Source of the DNA: Dermatophilaceae bacterium
Lineage (GTDB): Bacteria > Actinomycetota > Actinomycetes > Actinomycetales > Dermatophilaceae
Assembly: GCA_013361975.1 (NCBI GenBank)
Contig: JABFXB010000412.1
Coordinates: 1 to 11,136 of the forward strand
Length of the DNA stretch: 11,136 bases
Reading direction: 5' to 3'
The position numbers and the translations under genes are program-made. This document shows positions 1-9,050 of the stretch, in pieces (the stretch's first letter is position 1; each line of letters begins with the position of its first letter). Below the pieces are notes generated by a model. The model searched no databases, was not told the DNA's origin, and was given only the letters and a program-made list of their open reading frames with translations.

Positions 1-96
1 GTAGACCTCCTTCCAGTCCCGGATGCGGACCGGGACGGGGCGGCGGGTCGGGAGCTCGCGCTCGCGGGTGGTGAGAAAGCCCTGGGGGTCAGCCAC
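1..96 (-). CDS. gltD: Glutamate synthase small (beta) subunit, 5' fragment only
   Basis: Only the first 32 codons are present; the gene runs off the low-coordinate edge. The start is GTG at 96-94, and the visible protein opens VADPQGFLTTRERELPTRR and ends with DWKEVY. This is the usual GltD N-terminus; in the family the next region carries the cysteines for 4Fe-4S clusters, and the subunit binds FAD and NADPH and passes electrons to GltB. The GTG overlaps the gltB stop codon by 8 nt in another frame (CGTGGCTGAC), and a GGAGG lies 6 nt upstream inside the gltB coding sequence, so translation is very likely coupled to gltB. Identification rests on this short N-terminus plus the gltB-gltD order. 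The functional domains themselves cannot be checked here. Confidence 0.9.
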   Translation of the reverse strand, partial: MADPQGFLTTRERELPTRRPVPVRIRDWKEVY

Positions 97-3000
97 GGGA
101 AGCCTCCATGATCCGGTTCCACACCTCTGGCCCGTCGAGGTCGAGGCCTTGGGCCTCGGCCTCGGCACGGACGTCGAGGACTCGTTGGTAGTCGCGCGGC
201 AGCACGAGCGTGATGCGCTCGCGGGCTGTCGCCCAGTCGTCGAGCAGGCCACGCGCGACCGGCGACTCGGTCCACCGGACGTGACCCTCGAGCAGCTCGC
301 GCAGCGGGGCGTCGTCCTCGTCGCGCAGCGGCAGCAGGTCGACCATCTCGGGGTTGACGAGGGCCGGGTCGAGGTCGAGGACGTACGCGACGCCGCCCGA
401 CATGCCGGCCGCGAAGTTGCGCCCGGTCGGGCCGAGCACGACGGCCGCGCCGCCGGTCATGTACTCGCAGCCGTGGTCGCCGACGCCCTCGACGACGGCG
501 TGGGCGCCGGAGTTGCGCACGCAGAAGCGCTCGCCGACGATCCCGCGCAGGAAGAGCTGGCCGGTCGTGGCGCCGTAGGCGATGACGTTGCCGCCGATGA
601 CGTTCTGCTCGGCCACGAGCGCCGCCTCGCGGTGCGGTCGCACCACGACCCGACCTCCGGAGAGGCCCTTGCCGACGTAGTCGTTGGCATCGCCGAAGAG
701 CTGCATCGTGACGCCGGCCGGCAGGAACGCCCCGAACGACTGGCCCCCCGAGCCCGTCATCGTCAGCTCGATGGTGTTGTCGGCGAGACCGTGCGGGTGG
801 GCCTTCGTGACGTGGTGGCCGAGCATCGTGCCGACCGTGCGGTTGACGTTGCGGACCGCGATCTCGGTGCGCACCTGCTCGCCGCTCTCGATGGCGGGCA
901 GGGCCCGGCTCAGCAGCTCGTTGTCGAGCGCCTTGTCGAGGGCGTGGTCCTGGCCGGCAGACTGGTAGAGCGTGCCGCCGCTGGGGTTGTCGGCCACGGC
1001 GAGGATCGGGCTGAGGTCGAGACCGGACGCCTTCCAGTGCGCGATGGCCTTGTCGAGGTCGAGGCTGCCGACCTGGCCGACGGCCTCCTCGATGGAGCGG
1101 AAGCCGAGGGCGGCGAGGTTCTCGCGGACCTCCTCGGCGATGTACTCGAAGAACGTCTCGACGAACTCCGGCTTGCCCGAGAAGCGCTCGCGCAGCTCGG
1201 GGTTCTGCGTCGCGATGCCGACCGGGCAGGTGTCGAGGTGACAGACGCGCATCATGATGCAGCCCGAGACGACGAGCGGCGCGGTGGCGAAGCCGAACTC
1301 CTCGGCACCGAGCAGCGCGGCGATGACGACGTCGCGGCCGGTCTTCAGCTGGCCGTCGACCTGCACGACGATGCGGTCGCGCAGCCCGTTGAGCACCAGC
1401 GTCTGCTGGGCCTCGGCCAGGCCGAGCTCCCACGGGGCACCCGCGTGCTTGAGCGAGGTGAGGGGGCTCGCGCCGGTGCCGCCGTCGTGGCCGGAGATGA
1501 GCACCACGTCGGCGTGCGCCTTGGACACGCCCGCCGCGACCGTGCCGACGCCGATCTCGGAGACGAGCTTGACGTGGATGCGGGCCGCCGGGTTGGCGTT
1601 CTTGAGGTCGTGGATCAGCTGCGCCAGGTCCTCGATCGAGTAGATGTCGTGGTGCGGCGGCGGCGAGATCAGGCCCACGCCTGGAGTCGAGTGCCGCGTC
1701 TTGGCCACCCACGGGTAGACCTTGTGGCCGGGCAGCTGGCCGCCCTCACCGGGCTTGGCGCCCTGCGCCATCTTGATCTGGATGTCGTCGGAGTGCGTGA
1801 GGTAGAGGCTCGTCACGCCGAAGCGGCCGGAGGCGACCTGCTTGACGGCAGAACGGCGCTCGGGGTCGAGGAGGCGGTCGATGTCCTCGCCGCCCTCGCC
1901 GGTGTTGGAGCGGCCGCCGAGGTGGTTCATGGCGACGGCGAGCGTCTCGTGCGCCTCCTTGGAGATGGAGCCGTAGCTCATCGCCCCGGTGTTGAAGCGC
2001 TTGACGATCTCGCTGACCGGCTCGACCTCCTCGATGGGCACGGGCAGCCGGCCGGTGACGCCCGTCGGCTTGAAGCCCATCAGGCCGCGCAGCGTCATCA
2101 GGCGCGAGGTCTGGTCGTCGATGCGCCCGGTGTACTGCTTGAAGATGTCGTAGCGGCGCTGGCGGGTGGAGTGCTGGAGCCGGAAGACGGTCTCGGGGTC
2201 GAAGAGGTGCGGCTCGCCCTCACGGCGCCACTGGTACTCGCCGCCGACCTCGAGGACCCGGTGCGGCTGCTGCACGCCGTCGGTCGGGTAGGCGCGGGCG
2301 TGGCGCTCGGCCGCCTCCCGGGCGATGACGTCGAGCCCGACGCCGCCGAGCTGGCTGACCGTGCCGGTGAAGTAGCGGTCGACGAGCGCCTGCGAGAGGC
2401 CGATGGCCTCGAAGACCTGGGCGCCGCGGTAGGAGGCGACGGTCGAGATGCCCATCTTGGACATGACCTTGAGCACGCCCTTGCCGAGGGCCTTGATGAG
2501 GTTCTTCACCGCCTTCTCGGCCGTGACCCCCTCGATCTCGCCGGACCGGACGAGGTCCTCGACGGTCTCCATGGCGAGGTACGGGTTGACCGCGGCCGCG
2601 CCGTAGCCGATGAGCAGCGCGACGTGGTGCACCTCGCGCACGTCACCGGCCTCGACGAGCAGGCCCACCTGCGTACGCGTCTTCTCGCGGATGAGGTGGT
2701 GGTGCACGGCCGCCGTGAGCAGGAGCGACGGGATCGGCGCGAGGTCGCGGCCCGAGTCGCGGTCGGAGAGCACGACGAAGCGCGCACCGCGGCGGATCGC
2801 CTGCGACACCTCGGCGAAGATCTCGTCGAGGCGGTCGCGCATCGCGGCTGCGCCACCGGTGACGTCGTAGAGGCCGCGCACCACGTGCGTCGCGTAGCCG
2901 GGCAGGTCGCCGTCGGCGTTGATGTGCACGATCTTCGCGAGCTCGTCGTTGTCGATGACCGGGAAGTCGAGCACGAGCTGCCGGGCGTGCGACGGCGACG

Positions 3001-4654
3001 CCGACAGGGCGTTGCCCTCGGGACCCATGTAGGTGCCGAGCGAGGTGACGAGCTCCTCGCGGATGGCGTCGAGCGGCGGGTTGGTGACCTGCGCGAAGAG
3101 CTGGGTGAAGTAGTCGAAGAGCAGTCGCGGTCGCGACGACAGCACGGCGATGGGCGTGTCGGTGCCCATCGAGCCGAGCGCCTCTCCCCCGGACTTCGCC
3201 ATCGGGGTGAGCAGGATGCGCAGCTCCTCGGCCGTGTAGCCGAACGTCTGCTGGCGGCGCGCGACGGAGGCCGCCGTGTGCACGATGTGCTCACGCTCGG
3301 GCAGGTCCTCGAGGTGGATGAGCCCGGCGTGCAGCCACTCGGCATAGGGCTTGGCGGCCGCGAGCTGGCTCTTGATCTCCTCGTCGCTGACGATGCGGCC
3401 GTGCTCGGTGTCGACGAGGAACATCTTGCCGGGCTGCAGGCGCCCGCGCTGGACGATCGTCGTGGGGTCGAGCTCGAGCACGCCGGACTCGGAGGCCAGC
3501 ACGACAAGGCCGTCGTTCGTCACCGTGTAGCGCCCGGGGCGCAGGCCGTTGCGGTCCAGGACCGCGCCGACGAGCGTGCCGTCGCTGAAGCAGACGTTGG
3601 CGGGGCCGTCCCACGGCTCCATGAACGTCGAGTGGAACTCGTAGAACGCCTTGCGGGCGGGGTCCATCGTGGCGTGGTTCTCCCACGCCTCGGGGATCAT
3701 CATGAGGACGGCGTGCGGCAGGGAGCGGCCACCGAGGTGCAGCAGCTCGAGCGCCTCGTCGAAGCTCGCGGAGTCGGACGCGTCGGGGGTGCAGATCGGG
3801 AAGAGCCGCTCGAGGTCGCCCGGGATGATGTCGGACGTCAGCAGGCTCTCGCGGGCGTGCATCCAGTTGCGGTTGCCCTTGACGGTGTTGATCTCGCCGT
3901 TGTGCGCGATGAGGCGGTACGGGTGCGCGAGCGGCCACGACGGGAACGTGTTGGTCGAGAACCGCGAGTGCACCAGGGCCAGCTCGGTGGCGAAGGACGG
4001 GTCGGACAGGTCGGGGAAGAACGGCTCGAGCTGACCGGTGGTGAGCATGCCCTTGTAGACGATGGTGCGCGAGCTCAGCGAGGCGAAGTAGACGTCGACC
4101 TCGTGCTCGGCCCGCTTGCGCAGGCAGAACGCGAGCCGGTCGAGCCCGAGCGCGACCTGGCGCCCGATGGCGCTGCTGACGAAGAGCTGCTCGAAGGCCG
4201 GCATGCACTCGCGGGCGACGGCGCCGACGAGGTCTGCCTCGACCGGCACCTCGCGCCAGCCGAGCACCTTGAGGTTCTCGGCGACGGCGATCTCCTCGAT
4301 GCGGGCCTTTGCGGCCGCGCGCTCGTCGGCGTCGCGGGGCAGGAATGCCAGCCCGGCGGCATACGCCCCGTTGTTGGGCAGCGTGAAGGGCACGTTGGCC
4401 CGGAAGAAGGCGTCGGGGATCTGCGTGAGGATGCCCGCGCCGTCACCCACGGACGGGTCGGCGCCCGTGGCACCGCGGTGGTCGAGGTTGCGCAGCGCCG
4501 TCAGGGCGTGGTCGACGATGTCGTGGCCCGCCGTCCCCCGCATGGTCGCGATCATGGCGACGCCGCAGGCGTCGTGCTCGAACTCGCGTCGGTAGAGGCC
4601 GGAGCTCTCCGGGTGCGCGCTGAAGAGGGCGCGGGTGCGGGTGTGCGGCGACAT
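89..4654 (-). CDS. gltB: Glutamate synthase large (alpha) subunit
   Basis: The 1521-residue protein is normal length for a bacterial GltB. With GltD it converts 2-oxoglutarate and glutamine to two glutamates in the cytoplasm. Domains in order: a 29-residue propeptide ending FEHDA before Cys30 (in HDACGV), which in this family becomes the N-terminal nucleophile of an Ntn glutaminase after cleavage; the amidotransferase domain to about residue 430, with the NGEIN oxyanion-loop motif at 252; a central domain; the FMN-binding (beta/alpha)8 synthase domain around 830-1200, with MSYGSISKEAHE at 892; the 3Fe-4S cysteines at 1132, 1138 and 1143 (C-x5-C-x4-C, ending CPVGIATQNP); and a C-terminal GXGXG beta-helix from about 1275, with GQSFGAF at 1304. 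I chose ATG 4654 because it has AGAAGGA 7 nt upstream and gives the usual propeptide length. The frame stays open to an ATG at 4822, but that extension has no family counterpart I know. gltD follows with an 8-nt overlap. Confidence 0.98.
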   Translation of the reverse strand: MSPHTRTRALFSAHPESSGLYRREFEHDACGVAMIATMRGTAGHDIVDHALTALRNLDHRGATGADPSVGDGAGILTQIPDAFFRANVPFTLPNNGAYAAGLAFLPRDADERAAAKARIEEIAVAENLKVLGWREVPVEADLVGAVARECMPAFEQLFVSSAIGRQVALGLDRLAFCLRKRAEHEVDVYFASLSSRTIVYKGMLTTGQLEPFFPDLSDPSFATELALVHSRFSTNTFPSWPLAHPYRLIAHNGEINTVKGNRNWMHARESLLTSDIIPGDLERLFPICTPDASDSASFDEALELLHLGGRSLPHAVLMMIPEAWENHATMDPARKAFYEFHSTFMEPWDGPANVCFSDGTLVGAVLDRNGLRPGRYTVTNDGLVVLASESGVLELDPTTIVQRGRLQPGKMFLVDTEHGRIVSDEEIKSQLAAAKPYAEWLHAGLIHLEDLPEREHIVHTAASVARRQQTFGYTAEELRILLTPMAKSGGEALGSMGTDTPIAVLSSRPRLLFDYFTQLFAQVTNPPLDAIREELVTSLGTYMGPEGNALSASPSHARQLVLDFPVIDNDELAKIVHINADGDLPGYATHVVRGLYDVTGGAAAMRDRLDEIFAEVSQAIRRGARFVVLSDRDSGRDLAPIPSLLLTAAVHHHLIREKTRTQVGLLVEAGDVREVHHVALLIGYGAAAVNPYLAMETVEDLVRSGEIEGVTAEKAVKNLIKALGKGVLKVMSKMGISTVASYRGAQVFEAIGLSQALVDRYFTGTVSQLGGVGLDVIAREAAERHARAYPTDGVQQPHRVLEVGGEYQWRREGEPHLFDPETVFRLQHSTRQRRYDIFKQYTGRIDDQTSRLMTLRGLMGFKPTGVTGRLPVPIEEVEPVSEIVKRFNTGAMSYGSISKEAHETLAVAMNHLGGRSNTGEGGEDIDRLLDPERRSAVKQVASGRFGVTSLYLTHSDDIQIKMAQGAKPGEGGQLPGHKVYPWVAKTRHSTPGVGLISPPPHHDIYSIEDLAQLIHDLKNANPAARIHVKLVSEIGVGTVAAGVSKAHADVVLISGHDGGTGASPLTSLKHAGAPWELGLAEAQQTLVLNGLRDRIVVQVDGQLKTGRDVVIAALLGAEEFGFATAPLVVSGCIMMRVCHLDTCPVGIATQNPELRERFSGKPEFVETFFEYIAEEVRENLAALGFRSIEEAVGQVGSLDLDKAIAHWKASGLDLSPILAVADNPSGGTLYQSAGQDHALDKALDNELLSRALPAIESGEQVRTEIAVRNVNRTVGTMLGHHVTKAHPHGLADNTIELTMTGSGGQSFGAFLPAGVTMQLFGDANDYVGKGLSGGRVVVRPHREAALVAEQNVIGGNVIAYGATTGQLFLRGIVGERFCVRNSGAHAVVEGVGDHGCEYMTGGAAVVLGPTGRNFAAGMSGGVAYVLDLDPALVNPEMVDLLPLRDEDDAPLRELLEGHVRWTESPVARGLLDDWATARERITLVLPRDYQRVLDVRAEAEAQGLDLDGPEVWNRIMEASRG
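103..107 (-). promoter_or_regulatory. Shine-Dalgarno of gltD inside the 3' end of gltB
   Basis: On the minus strand this reads GGAGG, 6 nt before the GTG start of gltD, within the last codons of gltB (encoding MEASRG). It fixes the gltD start at 96 and supports coupled translation of the two subunits. Confidence 0.75.
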
Positions 4655-4661
4655 TTCACCG

Positions 4662-4668
4662 TCCTTCT
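4662..4668 (-). promoter_or_regulatory. Shine-Dalgarno of gltB
   Basis: The minus strand reads AGAAGGA, 7 nt before ATG 4654. It decides the gltB start against the in-frame upstream ATG at 4822. Confidence 0.75.
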
Positions 4669-4803
4669 GCTGGGACCTGGCCGCGACCGCGACCGGCCAC
4701 ACGACATGACTCAGGGCATGTGGACGGCATTGGCCACAGGCTTGTTGGACGACGATATCGGAGAGGCCGCTCGTCCTACCTGTTGATACAGCGGATTCCG
4801 AAT

Positions 4804-4847
4804 CGTGAGACGCCGTGCTCACGCCCGAACAGTCGGACGCCGAACTG
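4804..4847 (-). terminator. Tandem weak hairpins after lgt, possible trp-lgt terminator
   Basis: Read on the minus strand, the first hairpin starts 5 nt after the lgt stop: CAGT-T-CGG, loop CGT, CCG-ACTG (4847-4830), seven base pairs with one bulge. The second is CGTGAG, 8-nt loop, CTCACG (4823-4804), a perfect 6-bp stem. Neither is followed by a T-run, so this is not a canonical intrinsic terminator; actinobacterial terminators often lack the T-run. Stems this short arise by chance in GC-rich DNA, so the call is tentative. Read-through into gltB is equally possible. Confidence 0.25.
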
Positions 4848-4852
4848 TCGCC

Positions 4853-5896
4853 TCAGGACTGCGCCGGATGGTCCGCCTCGGAGCCTGCGGAGGCCGTGTC
4901 GTTTGACGCGTCCGGAGCCTCACCTGCCGAAGGATCTTCGGGCCCGCGGTCGGCGGTGTCGGAGTCCGGACCGGTGTGGACGTCCGCGCCGGCGCCCGAA
5001 GGGTGGCTTTCGTCACTCGGGGCGGGCGGCAGTGGCTGCTCCATGCGGCCGAACCGCCTCCACAGGTAGGCACCGAGCAGGAACACGAGGATGGAGACCC
5101 ACGTGTTGACCCGCTGGCCGAAGATGAGGTTGGCCGAGTCGCTCCGCATGTTCTCGATGACGATGCGGCCCACCGGGTAGCCCATGACGTAGGCCGCAAA
5201 GACCTGCCCGGACCTCAGGGAGTGCCGGCGGCCGAGCCAGACGAGGAAAGCCGCGAGCAGCAGGCACCAGAGGGCCTCGTAGAGGAACGTCGGGTGGAAG
5301 TAGCCCTTGACGACGGGGTTGCCCTGAGCGTCGACGATCGCCCGGCCGGCCGAGGTGTCCCACTGGTAGATGCGCAGCTTCCAGGGCACGTCGGTGGGCG
5401 CGCCGTAGATCTCGTTGTTGAACCAGTTGCCGAAACGGCCCATCGCCTGGGCGATCGCGAGCCCGGGTGCGGCCGCGTCGACGAAGTCGCGGAAAGCGAC
5501 CCCGTTCTTGCGGCAGCCGATCATGGCCCCCAGAGCCCCGAGCGCGACGGCGCCCCAGATGCCGAGGCCGCCCTCGTAGATGGCGAAGGCCTTCCACGGG
5601 TCGCCGCCCTCGCCGAAGTAGGGCTGCGGCGTGGTGATGAGGTGGTAGAGCCGGCCGCCGAGGATGCCGAACGGCACCGCCCAGGCGGAGATGTCGACGG
5701 CGACGCCCTTGCGGTGCCCTCGCGCCTCGAGCCGTCGCTGCGTCAGCCAGACGGCGACGACGATGCCGGCGAGGATGCACATGGCGTAGCCCCGGATCGG
5801 CAGCGGCCCGAGGTGCCACACGCCGACGCTGGGCGACGGGATCTCCGCGGGGAGCGCTGCGCCGACGACCTTCGGCACCGCGCCGAGCAGGCTCAC
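4853..5896 (-). CDS. lgt: Prolipoprotein diacylglyceryl transferase
   Basis: This integral membrane enzyme moves diacylglycerol from phosphatidylglycerol to the lipobox cysteine of lipoprotein precursors, the first step of lipoprotein maturation. The 347-residue product shows family motifs in order: PLPIRGYAM near residue 31, FGILGGRLYHL near 76, EGGLGIWGA near 108, the Lgt signature GRFGNWFNNEIYG at 153-165 (Arg154 and Asn157 match E. coli Arg143 and Asn146), HPTFLYE, and a YPVGRIVIENMRSD segment near the end. Several hydrophobic helices span residues 25-280. From about 285 a 63-residue tail rich in Asp, Glu, Ser, Pro and Ala follows, with no helix or motif I recognise; it looks disordered. 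The E. coli His103 position appears to be Trp114, which I recall also from mycobacterial homologs. The start is GTG at 5896, whose GTGA overlaps the trpA stop; there is no strong Shine-Dalgarno, so coupling to trpA is likely. Confidence 0.97.
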   Translation of the reverse strand: MSLLGAVPKVVGAALPAEIPSPSVGVWHLGPLPIRGYAMCILAGIVVAVWLTQRRLEARGHRKGVAVDISAWAVPFGILGGRLYHLITTPQPYFGEGGDPWKAFAIYEGGLGIWGAVALGALGAMIGCRKNGVAFRDFVDAAAPGLAIAQAMGRFGNWFNNEIYGAPTDVPWKLRIYQWDTSAGRAIVDAQGNPVVKGYFHPTFLYEALWCLLLAAFLVWLGRRHSLRSGQVFAAYVMGYPVGRIVIENMRSDSANLIFGQRVNTWVSILVFLLGAYLWRRFGRMEQPLPPAPSDESHPSGAGADVHTGPDSDTADRGPEDPSAGEAPDASNDTASAGSEADHPAQS

Positions 5897-6689
5897 GGTC
5901 GACCCCGGCGTACGCCGTCCGCCAGCTCGCGGGCCAGCGCACCGAGCGCCTCGAGTCCCTGCTCCTCGGAGTCGGCCTCGGTGAGGCAGCGCACGAGCGC
6001 CGACCCGACGATGACGCCGTCGGCGAAGCGCCCGACCTGCGTGGCCTGCTCGCCCGTGGAGACACCGATGCCCACGCAGACCGGCACGTCGCTGTGCTCG
6101 CGCGTGCGCGAGACGAGCGCCTCGGCCGCGTCACCGACGCTCGCGCGCGCCCCGGTGACACCCATGACGGCGGCCGCGTAGACGAACCCGCGGGAGGCCG
6201 CCGTCACTGTGGCGATGCGCTCGGGCGTCGAGCTCGGCGCGACGAGGAAGACCTTGTCGAGGTCGTTCGAGTCGGCGGCCGCGATCCACGGGGCGGCCTC
6301 GTCGGGGATGAGGTCGGGCGTGATGAGGCCGGCGCCGCCCGCGGCCTTGAGGTCACCGGCGAACCGGTCGACCCCGTAGCGCAGGACCGGGTTCCAGTAC
6401 GTCATGACCAGGGCCCCGGCACCGGCGTCGGAGACCGCCCGCACGGCGGTGAAGATGTCGGACAGGTGCACCCCACCGGCGAGCGCGCGCACCGCGGCGT
6501 CCTGGATGACCGGGCCGTCCATGACGGGGTCGCTGTAGGGCACGCCGATCTCGAGGATGTCGACGCCCGCGTCGACGAGCACCCGCATCGCGGCGATGGA
6601 CCCCTCGACCGAAGGGAAGCCCACGGGGAGGTAGCCGACGAGGGCGGCGCGCCCCTCGGCGCGGCACCGCTCGAGGATGGGTCCGACGC

Positions 6690-6693
<4 letters not shown>
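5893..6693 (-). CDS. trpA: Tryptophan synthase alpha chain
   Basis: The 266-residue TIM barrel is the usual TrpA length. It cleaves indole-3-glycerol phosphate to indole and glyceraldehyde 3-phosphate and passes indole through a tunnel to TrpB. The catalytic pair is visible in DILEIGVPYSDPVMDGPVIQ as Glu48 and Asp59, matching E. coli Glu49 and Asp60. Other family segments are GYLPVGFPS near residue 20, MTYWNPVLRYG, the GVTGARA loop 6 region, and the phosphate-binding CVGIGVSTG and GVIVGSALV turns near the end. The start is GTG at 6693, with GGGGGAG 5 nt upstream (6699-6705). Its GTGA overlaps the trpB stop by 4 nt, and its own TGA overlaps the lgt start by 4 nt, so all three are probably translated in a coupled way. 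Confidence 0.98.
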
Positions 6694-7946
<1,253 letters not shown>

Positions 7947-7948
7947 GA

Positions 7949-8764
7949 TCACTCCTGGTCGGCACCGGCGCGCACGGCGGCCGCTGCCTCGATGAACGCA
8001 CGCACTGCGTGCTCCGGCGCCCCGTCACGCACGAGTGCCTCGCCGACGAGAACGGCTCCGGCCCCGGCGCGCACGTAGTTCACGACGTCGTCGGGTCCGG
8101 TCACCCCGCTCTCGGCGACACCGACGATGCCGTCGGGCACGCGGGGAAGCAGGTCGGTGACGGTGCGGGGGTCGACCTCGAGGGTCTTGAGGTTGCGGGC
8201 GTTGACCCCGACGAGCACGGGGTCGAGCGAGAGCGCGCGGTCGAGCTCTGCTGCGTCGTGCACCTCCACGAGCGCGGTCATGCCGAGCTCGCGGGCCTGC
8301 TGGTGCAGGTCGCGCATCAGCGCGTCGTCGAGACCCGCGACGATGAGCAGGATCAGGTCGGCGCCGTGTGCACGGGCTTCGGTGACCTGATAGGCGTCGA
8401 CCATGAAGTCCTTGCGCAGCAACGGAGTTCGAACGGCCGCACGCACCTCGTCGAGGTCGGCGAGGCTGCCTGAGAAGCGGCGCTGCTCGGTGAGCACGCT
8501 GATGGCGCTCGCTCCCCCGGCGGCATACGCGGTCGCCAGACGGCCCGGCGAGGGGATGTCGGCCAGGGCGCCCTTGCTGGGGCTCGACCGCTTGACCTCC
8601 GCGATGACCGCGACGCCCTCGGCCGACCGGATTCCCGGCATCGGGTCGACCGCCGGGGCGATCGAGCGGAGGCGCGCCTCGAGCTCGGGGAGCGGCAGGG
8701 AGGCGCGGCGACGCCCGAGATCCTCGCGGACGCCGCTGATGATCTCGTCGAGAACGGTCGGCAC
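7949..8764 (-). CDS. trpC: Indole-3-glycerol phosphate synthase
   Basis: The 271-residue single-domain enzyme closes the ring of CdRP to give indole-3-glycerol phosphate, the substrate of TrpA. It is not fused to TrpF, unlike the E. coli protein. Active-site residues known from Sulfolobus IGPS are all present with near-constant offset: Glu56 and Lys58 in AEVKRSSPSKG, Lys118 in LLRKDF, Glu167 in ALVEVH, Asn188 in VGVNARNL, and Ser219 in AESG. The start is GTG at 8764, giving the family N-terminus MPTVLDEIISGVREDL. No good Shine-Dalgarno precedes it, and the upstream membrane-protein gene stops only 5 nt away, so initiation probably depends on ribosomes arriving from that gene. It ends 2 nt before trpB. 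Confidence 0.97.
   Translation of the reverse strand: MPTVLDEIISGVREDLGRRRASLPLPELEARLRSIAPAVDPMPGIRSAEGVAVIAEVKRSSPSKGALADIPSPGRLATAYAAGGASAISVLTEQRRFSGSLADLDEVRAAVRTPLLRKDFMVDAYQVTEARAHGADLILLIVAGLDDALMRDLHQQARELGMTALVEVHDAAELDRALSLDPVLVGVNARNLKTLEVDPRTVTDLLPRVPDGIVGVAESGVTGPDDVVNYVRAGAGAVLVGEALVRDGAPEHAVRAFIEAAAAVRAGADQE
7952..7956 (-). promoter_or_regulatory. Shine-Dalgarno of trpB overlapping the trpC 3' end
   Basis: The minus strand reads AGGAG, 5 nt before ATG 7946, spanning the last trpC codon (GAG, Glu). It decides the trpB start in favour of ATG 7946 over GTG 7952. Confidence 0.7.
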
Positions 8765-8769
8765 TGCGC

Positions 8770-9039
8770 TCAGCTCTTGCCGAGGGTCCCGGCGCCGGCC
8801 TCATCAGGGGCGTCGACGACGGACCCGGCCTGCGCGTGGTGCTTGTCGGCGCCGTAGCCGGCCATCGAGAGGACCTTTCCGGCGACGACTCCGGCCACGA
8901 TGACGACCGCGCCGATGATGCCGAGGACGAGGCTGGGGATGACGACCGCGACGGACGCGATCGCCGTGCCGAGCAGGATGACCCCGACCCCCGTCCAGGC
9001 GGCGGTGCTGTGACCGTGGTCCTCGTGCTGCTCTTCCAT
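8770..9039 (-). CDS. Small two-helix membrane protein of the actinobacterial trp cluster (HG-motif, DUF6704-like)
   Basis: This 89-residue protein has a short acidic, histidine-containing head (MEEQHEDHGHSTAAW), two hydrophobic segments at about 13-34 and 37-54, then GKVLSMAGYGADKHH and a polar tail ending TLGKS. The HGHS/T-AAWTGV start followed by two helices and a small-residue-rich loop matches the small HGxxx membrane proteins that sit beside trpC in many actinobacteria; I recall this as DUF6704, not verified here. Its function is unknown. I chose ATG 9039 because GAGAGGA lies 4 nt upstream and the family motif follows directly. An in-frame ATG at 9093 would add 18 residues and reduce the upstream gap from 58 to 4 nt, but lacks a Shine-Dalgarno. 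The stop is 5 nt before trpC. Confidence 0.85.
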   Translation of the reverse strand: MEEQHEDHGHSTAAWTGVGVILLGTAIASVAVVIPSLVLGIIGAVVIVAGVVAGKVLSMAGYGADKHHAQAGSVVDAPDEAGAGTLGKS

Positions 9040-9043
9040 GGCG

Positions 9044-9050
9044 TCCTCTC
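9044..9050 (-). promoter_or_regulatory. Shine-Dalgarno of the small HG-motif membrane protein gene
   Basis: The minus strand reads GAGAGGA, 4 nt before ATG 9039. It favours this start over the in-frame ATG at 9093. Confidence 0.65.

Larger units (their letters stand above)
4655..4852 (-). promoter_or_regulatory. Intergenic leader between lgt and gltB, probable gltB promoter region
   Basis: This 198-nt gap is the only substantial non-coding stretch in the window and the only place where a new transcript for gltBD could start. Its middle (about 4740-4805) is less GC-rich than the surrounding genes. I see no convincing -35/-10 pair: TATCGT (minus strand, 4753-4758) and TAGGAC (4773-4778) are partial -10 matches without a good -35 at 17-18 nt. 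Several short perfect dyads lie here: GATTC-C-GAATC (4794-4804), TGTGG-N10-CCACA (4719-4738), ACATG-N8-CATGT (4704-4721), and a hairpin TGGCCG-N10-CGGCCA (4678-4699) just upstream of the Shine-Dalgarno. I could not match any to a known GlnR or AmtR site. That this region holds a promoter is inferred from gene spacing; the exact site is not resolved. Confidence 0.5.

Noticed and set aside
23..4786. A 1587-codon open frame on the plus strand opposite gltB
   Set aside because: It is antisense to an unmistakable gltB. Its translation is a monotonous mix of Arg, Ala, Gly, Val, Asp, Glu and Leu without a domain, as produced by high third-position GC in the real gene. It has no family motif and no ribosome site.
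4783..4788. TTGATA on the plus strand as a -35 box of an antisense promoter
   Set aside because: No acceptable -10 lies 16-19 nt downstream and there is no gene in that direction.
4655..4822. N-terminal extension of gltB to ATG 4822 (56 extra codons)
   Set aside because: The extension contains the dyad-rich leader, has no resemblance to GltB sequence, and would place the catalytic Cys at residue 86 instead of 30. ATG 4654 has a good Shine-Dalgarno.
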